Of a DNA stretch of 47,728 bases, positions 23,892 to 31,747 are shown in pieces; the stretch's first letter is position 1; the number at the start of each line of letters is the position of its first letter. This stretch comes from Pirellulales bacterium (lineage in GTDB: Bacteria; Planctomycetota; Planctomycetia; Pirellulales; JACPPG01). The notes under the pieces were generated by a model. That model searched no databases. It was given only the letters and a program-made list of their open reading frames with translations, and was not told where the DNA came from. The stretch lies in NCBI GenBank assembly GCA_035546535.1, contig DASZWQ010000148.1, forward strand, positions 1-47,728. Reading direction: 5' to 3'. A program made the translations under genes and the position numbers.

Positions 23892-26086
23892 CCGCGCTCT
23901 TACGCATGTATCCTGGCGACGGCTGGCTGATTCTTGCCCTCAACACGCTGGTTCAAGTAACCGCGGTGATCCTCGCGGCTTGGCTCCTTGCGCGCGTCAG
24001 CGATCAAAGGAACGCGGCCTGGCGTCACAACATCTATTTCGTTGCGCTCCTCTGCGTGTTGGCCAGTCCGATATTAACGTGGGTCGTGCAAACCAGCGGC
24101 ATTGCCCTTCTGACGTTGCGAACTCCTGCACCGGCGATGCATGTCCGGGGCTCATCGGACAGCGCACCGGAATCGTCCGCCCTGGCGATACCGACGCAGC
24201 AGCAGGTACGCGTGGCACCTCCTGTTGAATTGAAGGCCCAGAACCTCGAGCAGGTCGCACCAGTCGAGAGCCGGATCGCTGACTCATTTCCGGATAACCT
24301 CCGGGCGTGTGTGGGATTCGTTGTCTTGATCTGGCTAACTGGAATGGTTTTCCATTTGGCGCGCTGGTGTCATGGACTGTATTTGATTGCTGCTTTGCGG
24401 CGCGAAGTTCGTCCACTCGCCTGCGAATCGATGGCGCAAGTAATGCATCAGGTTCGCGAAGCCGTGGGAACTACCCGGCTCCCGCAGATGGCAACATCCG
24501 TCGGCTTGGACCGGCCGATGATGGTGGGATTGATTCGGCCGCTGGTGATTCTACCGGAAGATACGCTCCGCTCTCTTCCCAAGCCAGAACTGGCCGACAT
24601 TCTTATCCACGAGTGTGCTCACGCGGTTTGCCTGCACCATGTCGTCGCCCTCCTTCAGCGCGTGGCAACGATCGTGTACTGGTTCCATCCGCTCGTGTAC
24701 TTGATGAATCGAGAATTGGCTCGGGCGAGAGAGGAGCTATGCGACAACTACGTCCTCCGTTGTAGTAATGCGCCGCGATATGCGCGCACGCTATTGGACG
24801 TATCTCAGCTACTAGTGGACACGTCCCCGCAGCGCGCGGCGCTCGGTCTGTTTTCGTATCGCTGGAGCCTGGAAGATCGCGTTGCTGGCCTTCTAGACCG
24901 AAGGAGACGTATTACGATTCGCGCAAATCGTTGGTCTGCCGCCGCGGTCAGCACGACATTCCTGTTCCTTGCGATATTGATCGCCGGTACGTCAATTGTT
25001 CAAGCCGATCCACCAGTGAAGCCCGAACCCGAGCCGCGAACACCATCGGCACCAGTCCTGATATCGACGTTATCCGCCGGAGATCAACCACAAAGGGAGG
25101 CGAACAATGAGTATGCCGGAAACATCTACGCCGTGCGGTTCAGTCCGGATGGAAATACGCTAGCGGCCTCTTGGGGTGACGGAACGATCAAGCTGTGGGA
25201 CGTGGCGTCACGCAAGAATACTGCGATATTCGTTTCGCCCAAGGCGCAGCCGAACGAAACGATCCTCATCAAGTCGTTCGCGTATAGCCCCGACGGCAAG
25301 ACCGTCGCCTCGGGAAATAACGGCTCCATGACCGCCGGAATGATCCGGCTGTGGGACACGACCAACGGCCAGAACACGGCCAAGTATAACGGGCGCGACA
25401 AACCTTGGCTCGCCGGAATCGCGGGTATCTACTGCGTGGTCTTCAGCAACGATGGTAAGACCTTGGTGACTGGCAGTGAGGACAATGTCATCCGATTCTG
25501 GGATGCGGGCAGTGGCGCGGTTACAGCGACGCTCAAGGCCGATCCCAGCGACAGGATTTATGCCCTCGCGGTTAGCCCAGACGGGAAGACTCTTGCGTCA
25601 GGTAGCAGTCAGGGAACGATCAAGCTGTGGGATATAAACAGCCGTACGAACGCAGCGACTTTCAAGGCCGTTGGCAAGGGAAATAGCGTCTATTCAGTGG
25701 CCTTCAGCCCAGACGGGAAGACGTTAGGTGCCGGATGCTGGATGGAGGGGGGCGGCATGTTGTGGGACATCGCTAGCGGCACGAATACCGTGAAATTCAA
25801 GCCAGACCGTGCGGACTCTGCCGGAACCAATAACCCCAACGATATGACGTATAGTGTCGCCTTCAGCCCGGACGGCGGGGTTTTTGCGCAAGGCTGCCAC
25901 AACGGAATCATCGTGTTGTGGGACGTGAAAAGTTCTAAGAAGATCGCAGTCCTCACTGGGCACTCCGCCTTGGTTCGTTCTCTCGCGTTCTCGCCCGATG
26001 GCCGCAGGCTGGCGTCGGCGAGCGACGACAGTAGCATCAAGCTGTGGAGTTTGTTCGCGAAAGGTGGACGAACCGAGGCGGAATAA
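23888..26086 (+). CDS. BlaR1-type M56 membrane metallopeptidase fused to a seven-repeat WD40 propeller
   Basis: Membrane receptor-protease that should relieve repression by its BlaI partner. The 732-residue protein has hydrophobic segments near 12-32, 43-70 and 138-165. The zinc motif HECAH is at 241-245 with a downstream REELCDNYVL acid motif, both M56 landmarks. A further transmembrane helix lies at about 352-375 (FLFLAILIAGTSI). From about 413 there are seven WD40 repeats (VRFSPDGNTL, IKLWDV, and so on), enough for a closed propeller. In BlaR1 this position is the extracellular penicillin-binding sensor, so the propeller is likely the sensing part, outside the membrane; this is inferred. 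WD40-tailed M56 proteins occur in planctomycetes. No substrate or signal can be named. Confidence 0.9.
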   Translation: MTALLRMYPGDGWLILALNTLVQVTAVILAAWLLARVSDQRNAAWRHNIYFVALLCVLASPILTWVVQTSGIALLTLRTPAPAMHVRGSSDSAPESSALAIPTQQQVRVAPPVELKAQNLEQVAPVESRIADSFPDNLRACVGFVVLIWLTGMVFHLARWCHGLYLIAALRREVRPLACESMAQVMHQVREAVGTTRLPQMATSVGLDRPMMVGLIRPLVILPEDTLRSLPKPELADILIHECAHAVCLHHVVALLQRVATIVYWFHPLVYLMNRELARAREELCDNYVLRCSNAPRYARTLLDVSQLLVDTSPQRAALGLFSYRWSLEDRVAGLLDRRRRITIRANRWSAAAVSTTFLFLAILIAGTSIVQADPPVKPEPEPRTPSAPVLISTLSAGDQPQREANNEYAGNIYAVRFSPDGNTLAASWGDGTIKLWDVASRKNTAIFVSPKAQPNETILIKSFAYSPDGKTVASGNNGSMTAGMIRLWDTTNGQNTAKYNGRDKPWLAGIAGIYCVVFSNDGKTLVTGSEDNVIRFWDAGSGAVTATLKADPSDRIYALAVSPDGKTLASGSSQGTIKLWDINSRTNAATFKAVGKGNSVYSVAFSPDGKTLGAGCWMEGGGMLWDIASGTNTVKFKPDRADSAGTNNPNDMTYSVAFSPDGGVFAQGCHNGIIVLWDVKSSKKIAVLTGHSALVRSLAFSPDGRRLASASDDSSIKLWSLFAKGGRTEAE

Positions 26087-26150
26087 AACCGTCGATGATC
26101 TAAAATACGAGTTGTCCGCAAAAGAACTGCAGGGAATCAGCCTGCCGAAC

Positions 26151-27794
26151 CTAGTCACGATTGATGCTCGCGATCTTGCCGGTCGCTTTGTCGATCGTGA
26201 CGGCCTCGATCGAGGCCAGGTTATCGCCGCCTCGTGCTCCGCCGACGAGTAACAATTGTGCACCGTGCGGGATCAGGCGGTGAACAATCCGCGGCTGGAG
26301 CTTCGTGACCAGGTCCCACTTTTTTCCCGCCGTGTCGAGCCGCAAGAGCGAACCATCGGCGACGCTGGCATACACACGACCGCCCAGCGTGCAGGCCGCC
26401 GGAGCGAAGCCGTTGTGATCCTGCCCCGGCAACTCGGCCACCGTCGACCATGTCTTCTGTGCGGGGTCGTAAACGTCGACGCGCCGCTCCGGCACATTAT
26501 CCTCGTTGAAACCACCGATGACGAAGATCTTGCCGTCGTGCACGGTGACGATCAATGCGCGACGCTGGAATGGCTGATCGATCTCTTGCCATGTGGGCGC
26601 GTCGGCCTTCAGATCAAGCACCAACGCTTTGTCGAGCCAATCCTCTCCATCTTCGCCGCGCATATTCCAACCACCGATGACGTATAGCTTGCCGTCGACC
26701 ACGGCCACATCGTGCGACGAACGCGGTACCGGCAAAGATGGCAGCGATTGCCACTTGCCCACGGCCGGATCGAAGCGCTCAACGTCCGCGATTGAGTAAT
26801 TGTCCGTCGGATCGCCCGGCTTGTTGCGCGGCTGCATGCCACCAACGCGGTAGATCTTGCCATCCCAAGCAGCCAGGTTCATTCCTTGCAAGCCAGGACC
26901 GCTGGGCAATTCTTCCCACGTGCGACCGTCGGAAAGCTTCAATCGCGCGAAACGCTTCGACACGGCCTCGGTCGAATAGGTATGTACGCGGGCGATGTGA
27001 CCGCCGTAGACATACAACCATCCGTCACTGCCGACGGCGCCAAAGCTCGAAGCCGCCACCGGCATATCGGCGTAGCCGTGCGCGGGATTCGCCTGACCGA
27101 CATCGGCAACCAGCGTGGCGTAATGACGAGTGGACTGGTAAGGCTTGCCGTCGACTTCTCCCCCCTTCGGTTCGAAGTGGCGCGTCCAGGCCGCGTATCG
27201 TCCGGGAGCGGCAAACGTTTTTGTCTGTCCGTTCTCGCCCGTGGTGACCTTCGTGCGCTCGCCATCGGGGAGCACGAGATTCACTTCGGCTTGTGCCACA
27301 GGCTTGCCGCCGGCCACGACGCGAAAGGCGACTGCTCCCGCCGAGCCGACGGGTACGAGTTCCACGGGCACCCGATCGCCCAGGCCGACGCGAGCATCGA
27401 ACGCATCGCCGACGATCGCCTTCGGATGGTAGACCAGTCGAAATGCCGGCCCTTCGCCGCGTTGCATAAGGCCCAAATCGGCCGTGCCATAGACGACGCG
27501 CAGTCCTTCGCCGGGTAACTCGATCGCGGCCGTATCGTCGGCTGTCTTGCTTAGCGTTAGTTCCGTTTCCTTGCCGGCCGCATCGCGCACCTTCAATCGA
27601 GGCTTGCCCGCCAGCACCATTTCGATCTCGGCGTCGGGCTCTAGATCTTCGCTCAGTACGACGGCGGCTTTGGTCCCGGAAGAATCCGGCACGAGGAACA
27701 CGAAATGCGCTCGCGCGACGCACGTCGTGCCAAGTACCAGGACACACCACACTGCACCGGTCGAAACGATTGACGCTTTACGTTGTGGCAGCAC
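26151..27794 (-). CDS. Exported DUF4198-like domain plus Kelch-repeat protein
   Basis: Secreted protein of 547 residues, role unknown. A signal peptide (GAVWCVLVLGTTCVARA) ends just before HFVFLVPD, as expected for DUF4198-type beta-sandwich domains that begin at an N-terminal His; the domain runs to about 215 (VPVELVPVGSAG, FRVVAGGKPVAQAEVNLVLP). From about 245 come Kelch repeats (YVYGGHIARVHTYS, IYRVGGMQPRN, LYVIGGWNMRGEDG, IFVIGGFNEDNVPERRV, VYASVADGSLLRL, LLLVGGARGGDN), probably a six-blade propeller. I prefer GTG 27794, with GAGGAAG 6 bases upstream; ATG 27824 has no site. A remnant of a paralogue lies at 23185-23353, beyond the BlaI/M56 pair. DUF4198 proteins are often linked to metal (Ni/Co) uptake, but nothing here proves that. 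Confidence 0.86.
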   Translation of the reverse strand: MLPQRKASIVSTGAVWCVLVLGTTCVARAHFVFLVPDSSGTKAAVVLSEDLEPDAEIEMVLAGKPRLKVRDAAGKETELTLSKTADDTAAIELPGEGLRVVYGTADLGLMQRGEGPAFRLVYHPKAIVGDAFDARVGLGDRVPVELVPVGSAGAVAFRVVAGGKPVAQAEVNLVLPDGERTKVTTGENGQTKTFAAPGRYAAWTRHFEPKGGEVDGKPYQSTRHYATLVADVGQANPAHGYADMPVAASSFGAVGSDGWLYVYGGHIARVHTYSTEAVSKRFARLKLSDGRTWEELPSGPGLQGMNLAAWDGKIYRVGGMQPRNKPGDPTDNYSIADVERFDPAVGKWQSLPSLPVPRSSHDVAVVDGKLYVIGGWNMRGEDGEDWLDKALVLDLKADAPTWQEIDQPFQRRALIVTVHDGKIFVIGGFNEDNVPERRVDVYDPAQKTWSTVAELPGQDHNGFAPAACTLGGRVYASVADGSLLRLDTAGKKWDLVTKLQPRIVHRLIPHGAQLLLVGGARGGDNLASIEAVTIDKATGKIASINRD

Positions 27795-27973
27795 GATCGT
27801 CTTCCTCGCGGCACACGGCCGCATTAATGATTAAAACTTCGCACGCATCCTGTTGCGTGGTGTCAGATCCTCAGGCACGCACCGCTTTCCGGCCGCGTGC
27901 GAATGACTCGTAACTTCCCGTTTCGTTGCCTGTGTTTCGTTGCAAAGCACGGACCGCACGATTCTCTTGGAAT

Positions 27974-28027
27974 AAAAAGTCGTGCCGGGCTGGCCCCTAA
28001 CGTTGATCTGCCAGCCCGGGCACGACG
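27974..28027 (-). terminator. Intrinsic terminator of the PEP-CTERM gene
   Basis: GTGCCGGGCTGGC-type stem (27980-27994 with 28010-28027, one bulged base) and a 15-base loop. On the minus strand it is followed by TTTTTATT (27978-27971). It lies about 97 bases downstream of the gene ending at 28124. Confidence 0.8.
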
Positions 28028-28123
28028 TGATGGCAGAACGTCGCCTCCGCGGCGTCCGCCATCGGCCGTATGCAAGTTGGGCATTTCATCCTTGGTCTGT
28101 CCCGTAAATCCTGCGGAGATCGA

Positions 28124-28903
28124 CTACGAACGTGCACCGCCACGACGACGTGTTTTACCCCACAGCACCGCTGCCGCGGCCATGAGTCCGAGCACGATCG
28201 TCGACGGCTCAGGCACTGAGTGCGTGTCGACCGACACGGCCTGGATGGCCGCCGACGTGACGCCCCAGCCCCAGCTCAAAGTCAAGTTTGCGGTATCCTG
28301 CGGCAAGGTGAACAACCACAGGTTGTCGACGGTGTACGCCGTGCCGAAGCCGTTGTTGGATCCGCCATCATTGTAGGCCTCGAAGCTCACGAACGACGGC
28401 AATGTGCTCACCAAGATCGAATGGGCATTGCCCAGCGGGTCGGTGTAGGAGGCCGTGAGGTCGCTCGCGTCGATCAGACTGCCGAACGATTGCACTTCGA
28501 CTTGTACCTTCAACTGATTGCCGCTGATGTCGTAGCCCGGAATGGTTACGACAGGGTTGAGCACGCCGCTGAACGAATAGATATCGGTGCCCGCTGGAAA
28601 CGCACCATCGGCCGGGTAGCCGTCGTCATAAAACACGGGCTGCGTACTGCCGCCGGCGTTGGGATTGACCAACGTTGGGGCCGTCTGGGGGCTGGCCGAC
28701 GTAGGCACTCCGGCCGAGGCCAGGGCATTCCACTCCTGATAGGTCGTTGCGGCCGCCGAGGCCGCCGCATTATTCGCGGGACGCCCCCAAGCCGGCAGAA
28801 CCGGCGTGTGCAGCGCCCCTGCTTGAGCCGTTTGGCTCGTGGTTAGAAATGTTCCGAAAAGCGACACGACGCACAATACCTTCGACGCAAACACTCGCTT
28901 CAT
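28124..28903 (-). CDS. PEP-CTERM sorted surface/exported protein
   Basis: Exported protein of 259 residues with no catalytic motif recognised. It has a signal peptide (VLCVVSLFGTFLTTSQTAQA), a Ser/Ala/Asn-rich beta-type body (GYDISGNQLKVQVEVQSFG, TANLTLSWGWGV), and a C-terminal PEP-CTERM signal: VPEPST, a hydrophobic helix (IVLGLMAAAAVLW), then KTRRRGG. Such tails are processed by exosortase, which is not in this window; a second PEP-CTERM protein is at 33047. GGAAGGA lies about 10 bases before the start. A strong promoter 440 bases upstream with an operator reads toward it, implying a leader of about 410 bases. An intrinsic terminator follows. Confidence 0.87.
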   Translation of the reverse strand: MKRVFASKVLCVVSLFGTFLTTSQTAQAGALHTPVLPAWGRPANNAAASAAATTYQEWNALASAGVPTSASPQTAPTLVNPNAGGSTQPVFYDDGYPADGAFPAGTDIYSFSGVLNPVVTIPGYDISGNQLKVQVEVQSFGSLIDASDLTASYTDPLGNAHSILVSTLPSFVSFEAYNDGGSNNGFGTAYTVDNLWLFTLPQDTANLTLSWGWGVTSAAIQAVSVDTHSVPEPSTIVLGLMAAAAVLWGKTRRRGGARS

Positions 28904-29314
28904 GACTTAGCTGTCCTTCCAAGTAGCAATTGATTTGATCGCTAGCCAAATAACACACACAACACAGGCACTACGTGCTTTGCATTAGCGTTACTCCCCG
29001 CTTGTCGTTAGAGACACCACATTCCGGACTTCAGACCGGTCGAGTGGCTAGCGGGCAAAGGCTGGCGAGCTGCTCGGAAGAACACGTTTTTGTTGGCCGC
29101 GGGTTGATCTCGCACGGGCCGAACACGGCGCGAAAATATCGCCGTGGTTCGCAGCAGGAACTAAGCGAGCCGAAGACTCACCCACCCGCGCCCGGCGATC
29201 TAAACCAATCGCGCTATTCATGCCCCGCGGAGGATCCCTGGGACCACCGCATGGAGAGAGGCGGGCGGGCGAAAAATAGCTGGCGGGCCGCTCTGAGGCT
29301 GGACACAGATCGTT

Positions 29315-29334
29315 ATTGATACTGCGTCTCAGAT
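29315..29334. promoter_or_regulatory. Palindromic operator, minus-strand promoter
   Basis: ATTGATAC-TGC-GTCTCAGAT, an imperfect dyad 7 bases beyond the -10 box of the minus-strand promoter. It closely resembles the palindrome at 29483-29501, so both may bind the same regulator. Confidence 0.5.
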
Positions 29335-29341
29335 GGTCGCG

Positions 29342-29369
29342 ATTGTAGGCGAACCAAGATTGTTGTCAA
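29342..29369 (-). promoter_or_regulatory. Strong sigma-70-type promoter toward the PEP-CTERM gene
   Basis: Minus-strand TTGACA (29369-29364, perfect), 16-base spacer, TACAAT (29347-29342, 5/6). The likely start is near 29335, giving a leader of about 430 bases before 28903. Confidence 0.6.
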
Positions 29370-29443
29370 GCGATTTTCCACCAATCCAGCCGGCATAGTC
29401 CGTGAATCGATGGGCGGAATTCCACCTTTCTTGTTCGAGATTC

Positions 29444-29471
29444 TTGACGAAGCGGCCGATCCGAGTATCAT
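29444..29471 (+). promoter_or_regulatory. Sigma-70-type promoter of the DUF1559 gene
   Basis: TTGACG (29444-29449), 16-base spacer, TATCAT (29466-29471). The start would be near 29478, with the operator at 29483-29501 directly downstream. Confidence 0.55.
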
Positions 29472-29482
29472 CAACGGACCGG

Positions 29483-29501
29483 ATTGAGACACAGTCTCAA
29501 T
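29483..29501. promoter_or_regulatory. Perfect palindromic operator, plus-strand promoter
   Basis: ATTGAGAC-ACA-GTCTCAAT, a perfect 8-bp dyad. Its length and symmetry suit a TetR-type or similar dimeric repressor. No such regulator gene is in the window. Confidence 0.6.
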
Positions 29502-29665
29502 AGCTAGCCCGCCCTTCGCTCGCACGCCATGTTCCGGAATCGTCTCTTCGAGCCGGCGGCTCCTTGGTGCCCACTCCTGCTGTGCAGACCGCACCAGGCA
29601 TCAGTCCGCGTGTTGCCGGCCCGCACAAATGGCAGTCCTTCGACGACATCGAGGGGAGAAGATTC

Positions 29666-30568
29666 ATGTCCGAGCGCGACGGAAGTTCGCGAGGTCCAAG
29701 GCGGCAGGCCTTCACGCTTGTCGAGCTGTTGGTCGTGATCGCCATCATCGGCATCCTGGTGGCGATTCTGCTGCCAGCCGTGCAATCGGCGCGCGAAGCT
29801 GCGCGCCGCTCGCAATGCGTCAACAATCTCAAACAAATCGGCCTCGCCGTGCACATGTTCGACCAGGCCAAGGGGCATTTCCCGGTCACTTGCTATGTCG
29901 AGGGCGTGAGCGTGCTTGCACTTCCGAACCTGGATGGGCAGGGGGCAAGCGCTTTCGTGCAGCTACTGCCCTACCTCGAGCAGACGGCACGCTTCGCGCC
30001 ATACGACTTCACAAAGCCACCCTCTTACGCGAACAACGCTGCACTGATCAATGTTCCGCTCCCGGTCTTCACCTGCCCGACGATGATCGTGCCTCCCGAT
30101 TCCGAAGGTTTTTTCCCCGGCTGGGGCAGCTACGCCGTGTGTACCGGCAGCGCCTTTGGGCATTTCGCCAACGAAACGGACCCCGAGTATGACAACGGCG
30201 CGATCGTGGACATGGGCCGGCAATCCACGTCGCTGCAGATCGTTGTCAGCCAGGATGGCAGCACTCACACGTTTCTGGCGGGCGAGTTGAACTTTGGGAT
30301 CACGAATTTCCCCTACGGCGGAGCCAACGCCTGGGGCAGCGGCTATCCGTTTTCGAGCACCGCGACAACAAGTGGCGTCTTTGACGCCGACCACATCGTC
30401 GCGCCCGGCACGTTCTACGAGTTGAACACGTTCCGCAGCGATCACATTGGCGGAGTAAACATGCTGATGGTCGATGGCTCGGTGCATTTCGTGCAGAAGT
30501 ACACCTTTCCCGACACGCTGAATTACCTGGCAAAGCGGAATGATGGGCAAGCGGTCGCAGAATTTTAA
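29666..30568 (+). CDS. DUF1559 pilin-like prepilin-signal protein
   Basis: Planctomycete-specific DUF1559 protein of 300 residues; function unknown, thought to form pseudopilin-like surface structures. The N-terminus has a type-IV prepilin signal, RQAFTLVELLVVIAIIGILV, with Phe/Thr-Leu-Val-Glu after the leader and a long hydrophobic helix, then AILLPAVQSAREAARRSQC, the family mark. The C-terminal H-x-G motif is visible as SDHIGGVNMLMVDGSVHFV. The start at 29666 is backed by GGGGAGAAG; the frame opens upstream at 29564 but without coding character. It is followed by a small lipoprotein gene overlapping the same transcript, the usual arrangement. Regulated probably by the operator at 29483-29501. 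Confidence 0.92.
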   Translation: MSERDGSSRGPRRQAFTLVELLVVIAIIGILVAILLPAVQSAREAARRSQCVNNLKQIGLAVHMFDQAKGHFPVTCYVEGVSVLALPNLDGQGASAFVQLLPYLEQTARFAPYDFTKPPSYANNAALINVPLPVFTCPTMIVPPDSEGFFPGWGSYAVCTGSAFGHFANETDPEYDNGAIVDMGRQSTSLQIVVSQDGSTHTFLAGELNFGITNFPYGGANAWGSGYPFSSTATTSGVFDADHIVAPGTFYELNTFRSDHIGGVNMLMVDGSVHFVQKYTFPDTLNYLAKRNDGQAVAEF

Positions 30569-30581
30569 CCAAGCGAGGTGC

Positions 30582-31007
30582 GTGCGACGCGCGATGTTGG
30601 CGTGCCTGACGGTGACGATCGCGTGCGTGCCCGGCTGCGCGCCCGCGCCGGCCGGGGTCGAAGGGCGCGTAACGATTGACGGCAAACCAGTCAACGAGGC
30701 AGCCATCATGTTCGTTCCTCTCGACCGTGGCCGCGCCAAGACCGGCGCGGCGATCGTCGACGGTCAATACGTGCTGCCCGCCCAGGAGGGGCTCTTACCG
30801 GGTGAATATCGCGTTGAAGTGATCGACAACCCGCCGCTCCACCCTCGGCGGGGCACCTCGTCGAAAGGGGCGCCCCGACGCGTATTGCCACCGGAGTTTT
30901 CGCACAACTCGACACTGCGTTTCGTCGTGCCGCCCGCCGACGGCGGTACCCCACCGTATCAGGCAAGCTTTGAACTGAAGTCCAAATCCCCGGCCCGTGC
31001 CCCTTGA
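30582..31007 (+). CDS. Small carboxypeptidase-regulatory-like lipoprotein, DUF1559 partner
   Basis: Lipoprotein of about 141 residues. A short leader (MLACLTVTIACVPGC) ends in a lipobox Cys. A beta-sandwich typical of the planctomycete partner family follows: GRVTIDGKPVNEAAIMFVPL, GAAIVDGQYVLPA, GLLPGEYRVEVI. Such genes regularly follow DUF1559 genes. The start is uncertain: GTG 30582 (GAGG 4 bases upstream), ATG 30594, or ATG 30540, which overlaps the DUF1559 gene by 29 bases. All keep the lipobox. It probably sits on the outer face of a membrane and is cotranscribed with DUF1559. The C-terminus is cut short relative to no known partner that I can judge. Confidence 0.82.
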   Translation: MRRAMLACLTVTIACVPGCAPAPAGVEGRVTIDGKPVNEAAIMFVPLDRGRAKTGAAIVDGQYVLPAQEGLLPGEYRVEVIDNPPLHPRRGTSSKGAPRRVLPPEFSHNSTLRFVVPPADGGTPPYQASFELKSKSPARAP

Positions 31008-31201
31008 GTCCGCAACCCGTTCCTTATTCGGTGACAACCATGATCGACAACGACGTTCTCGACTCGCCAACGTCTCCTCCCTTGGGCAGCCATTCGGACA
31101 GTGCCACGCGCGCCGCGGTTGATGCACCGACCCCACGTCGGATTGGCAGACACTCGCGGCCAAGTGGCCCTGTTTTCGCTTCGCGATCCGTCAGGTACTT
31201 C

Positions 31202-31378
31202 ATGATGACCGATTCTCAACAGAACACCCCGCCTCCGTCGCCCGCGCACCCCGCCATGCCGCGCGAAATCAACTCCACGGACCTGATGAAAGGCGACCGG
31301 GAGATCGTCATTCGGCACGGCACCGAGCTGTACCGACTGAACATTACGCGCAGCGGCAAGTTGATTCTGCGAAAGTAG
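31202..31378 (+). CDS. hemP: HemP-like hemin uptake protein, 58 residues
   Basis: Small HemP-family protein, associated with heme uptake loci; molecular role not settled. The C-terminal half matches the family: STDLMKGDREIVIRHGTELY followed by RLNITRSGKLILRK, with the REI-I-H and the closing TRxGKLIL-K pattern. The N-terminal half is Pro/Ser-rich and unconserved. The start at 31202 has AGG 7 bases upstream; a longer frame reaches back to 31004 but its added part looks non-coding. I see no Fur box or heme transport gene near it; it lies between a lipoprotein gene and a redoxin gene. Confidence 0.78.
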   Translation: MMTDSQQNTPPPSPAHPAMPREINSTDLMKGDREIVIRHGTELYRLNITRSGKLILRK

Positions 31379-31747
31379 GCCGCGCGACCTGCGGCATCGC
31401 ATGATCTTCACGAGCTCGGCCACCACTAGGCCCTGAGCTTCGGCGTGGCCGCGAGTGGGCGCAAATCGCAAGACTTCTTCGCTAGCCTCTTTTCGACGCT
31501 ATATGCACGTCGAAATCGACGCTTCCTTCCTCGCCTGTTGGCCGGCGCCAAGCGGTCAAGCCAGGTCATCGCCCGGCTTTATCCCCTGCCGCGGCTATCA
31601 CCCACCGCCGATATCATTGCGCGGCCGCCTGCACTATGATCGGTGCGCCGGATGAATCCCCGGCGGCCACTCGTTCGTACTACTCGGGCAGATTCCAGTC
31701 CTAAGCCATCGCGCTGTCGACGCCTCTCACTCGTGGAGCACATAACC
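31379..31747. other. Intergenic region
   Basis: 369 bases upstream of the redoxin gene. I see no gene, strong promoter or terminator; a GCCGC/GCGGC hairpin near 31379-31396 has no T-run. A TATGAT at 31635-31640 lacks a properly spaced -35. Confidence 0.4.

Larger units (their letters stand above)
28904..29665. other. Long intergenic region with divergent promoters
   Basis: 762 bases without a convincing gene. It holds two divergent sigma-70-type promoters, each with a matching palindrome (listed separately). 28904-29312 would be the leader of the PEP-CTERM gene and contains a 7-bp stem at 29124-29130/29140-29146 with a 9-base loop. 29502-29665 is the leader of the DUF1559 gene. Confidence 0.6.

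Noticed and set aside
23185..26228. Kelch end repeats read as target-site duplications of an insertion
   Set aside because: Too long and unequal in identity, and no transposase or terminal inverted repeats; a tandem paralogue history fits better.
31004..31201. N-terminal extension of HemP from 31004
   Set aside because: Polar, low-complexity sequence without homology; ATG 31202 gives the normal HemP length.
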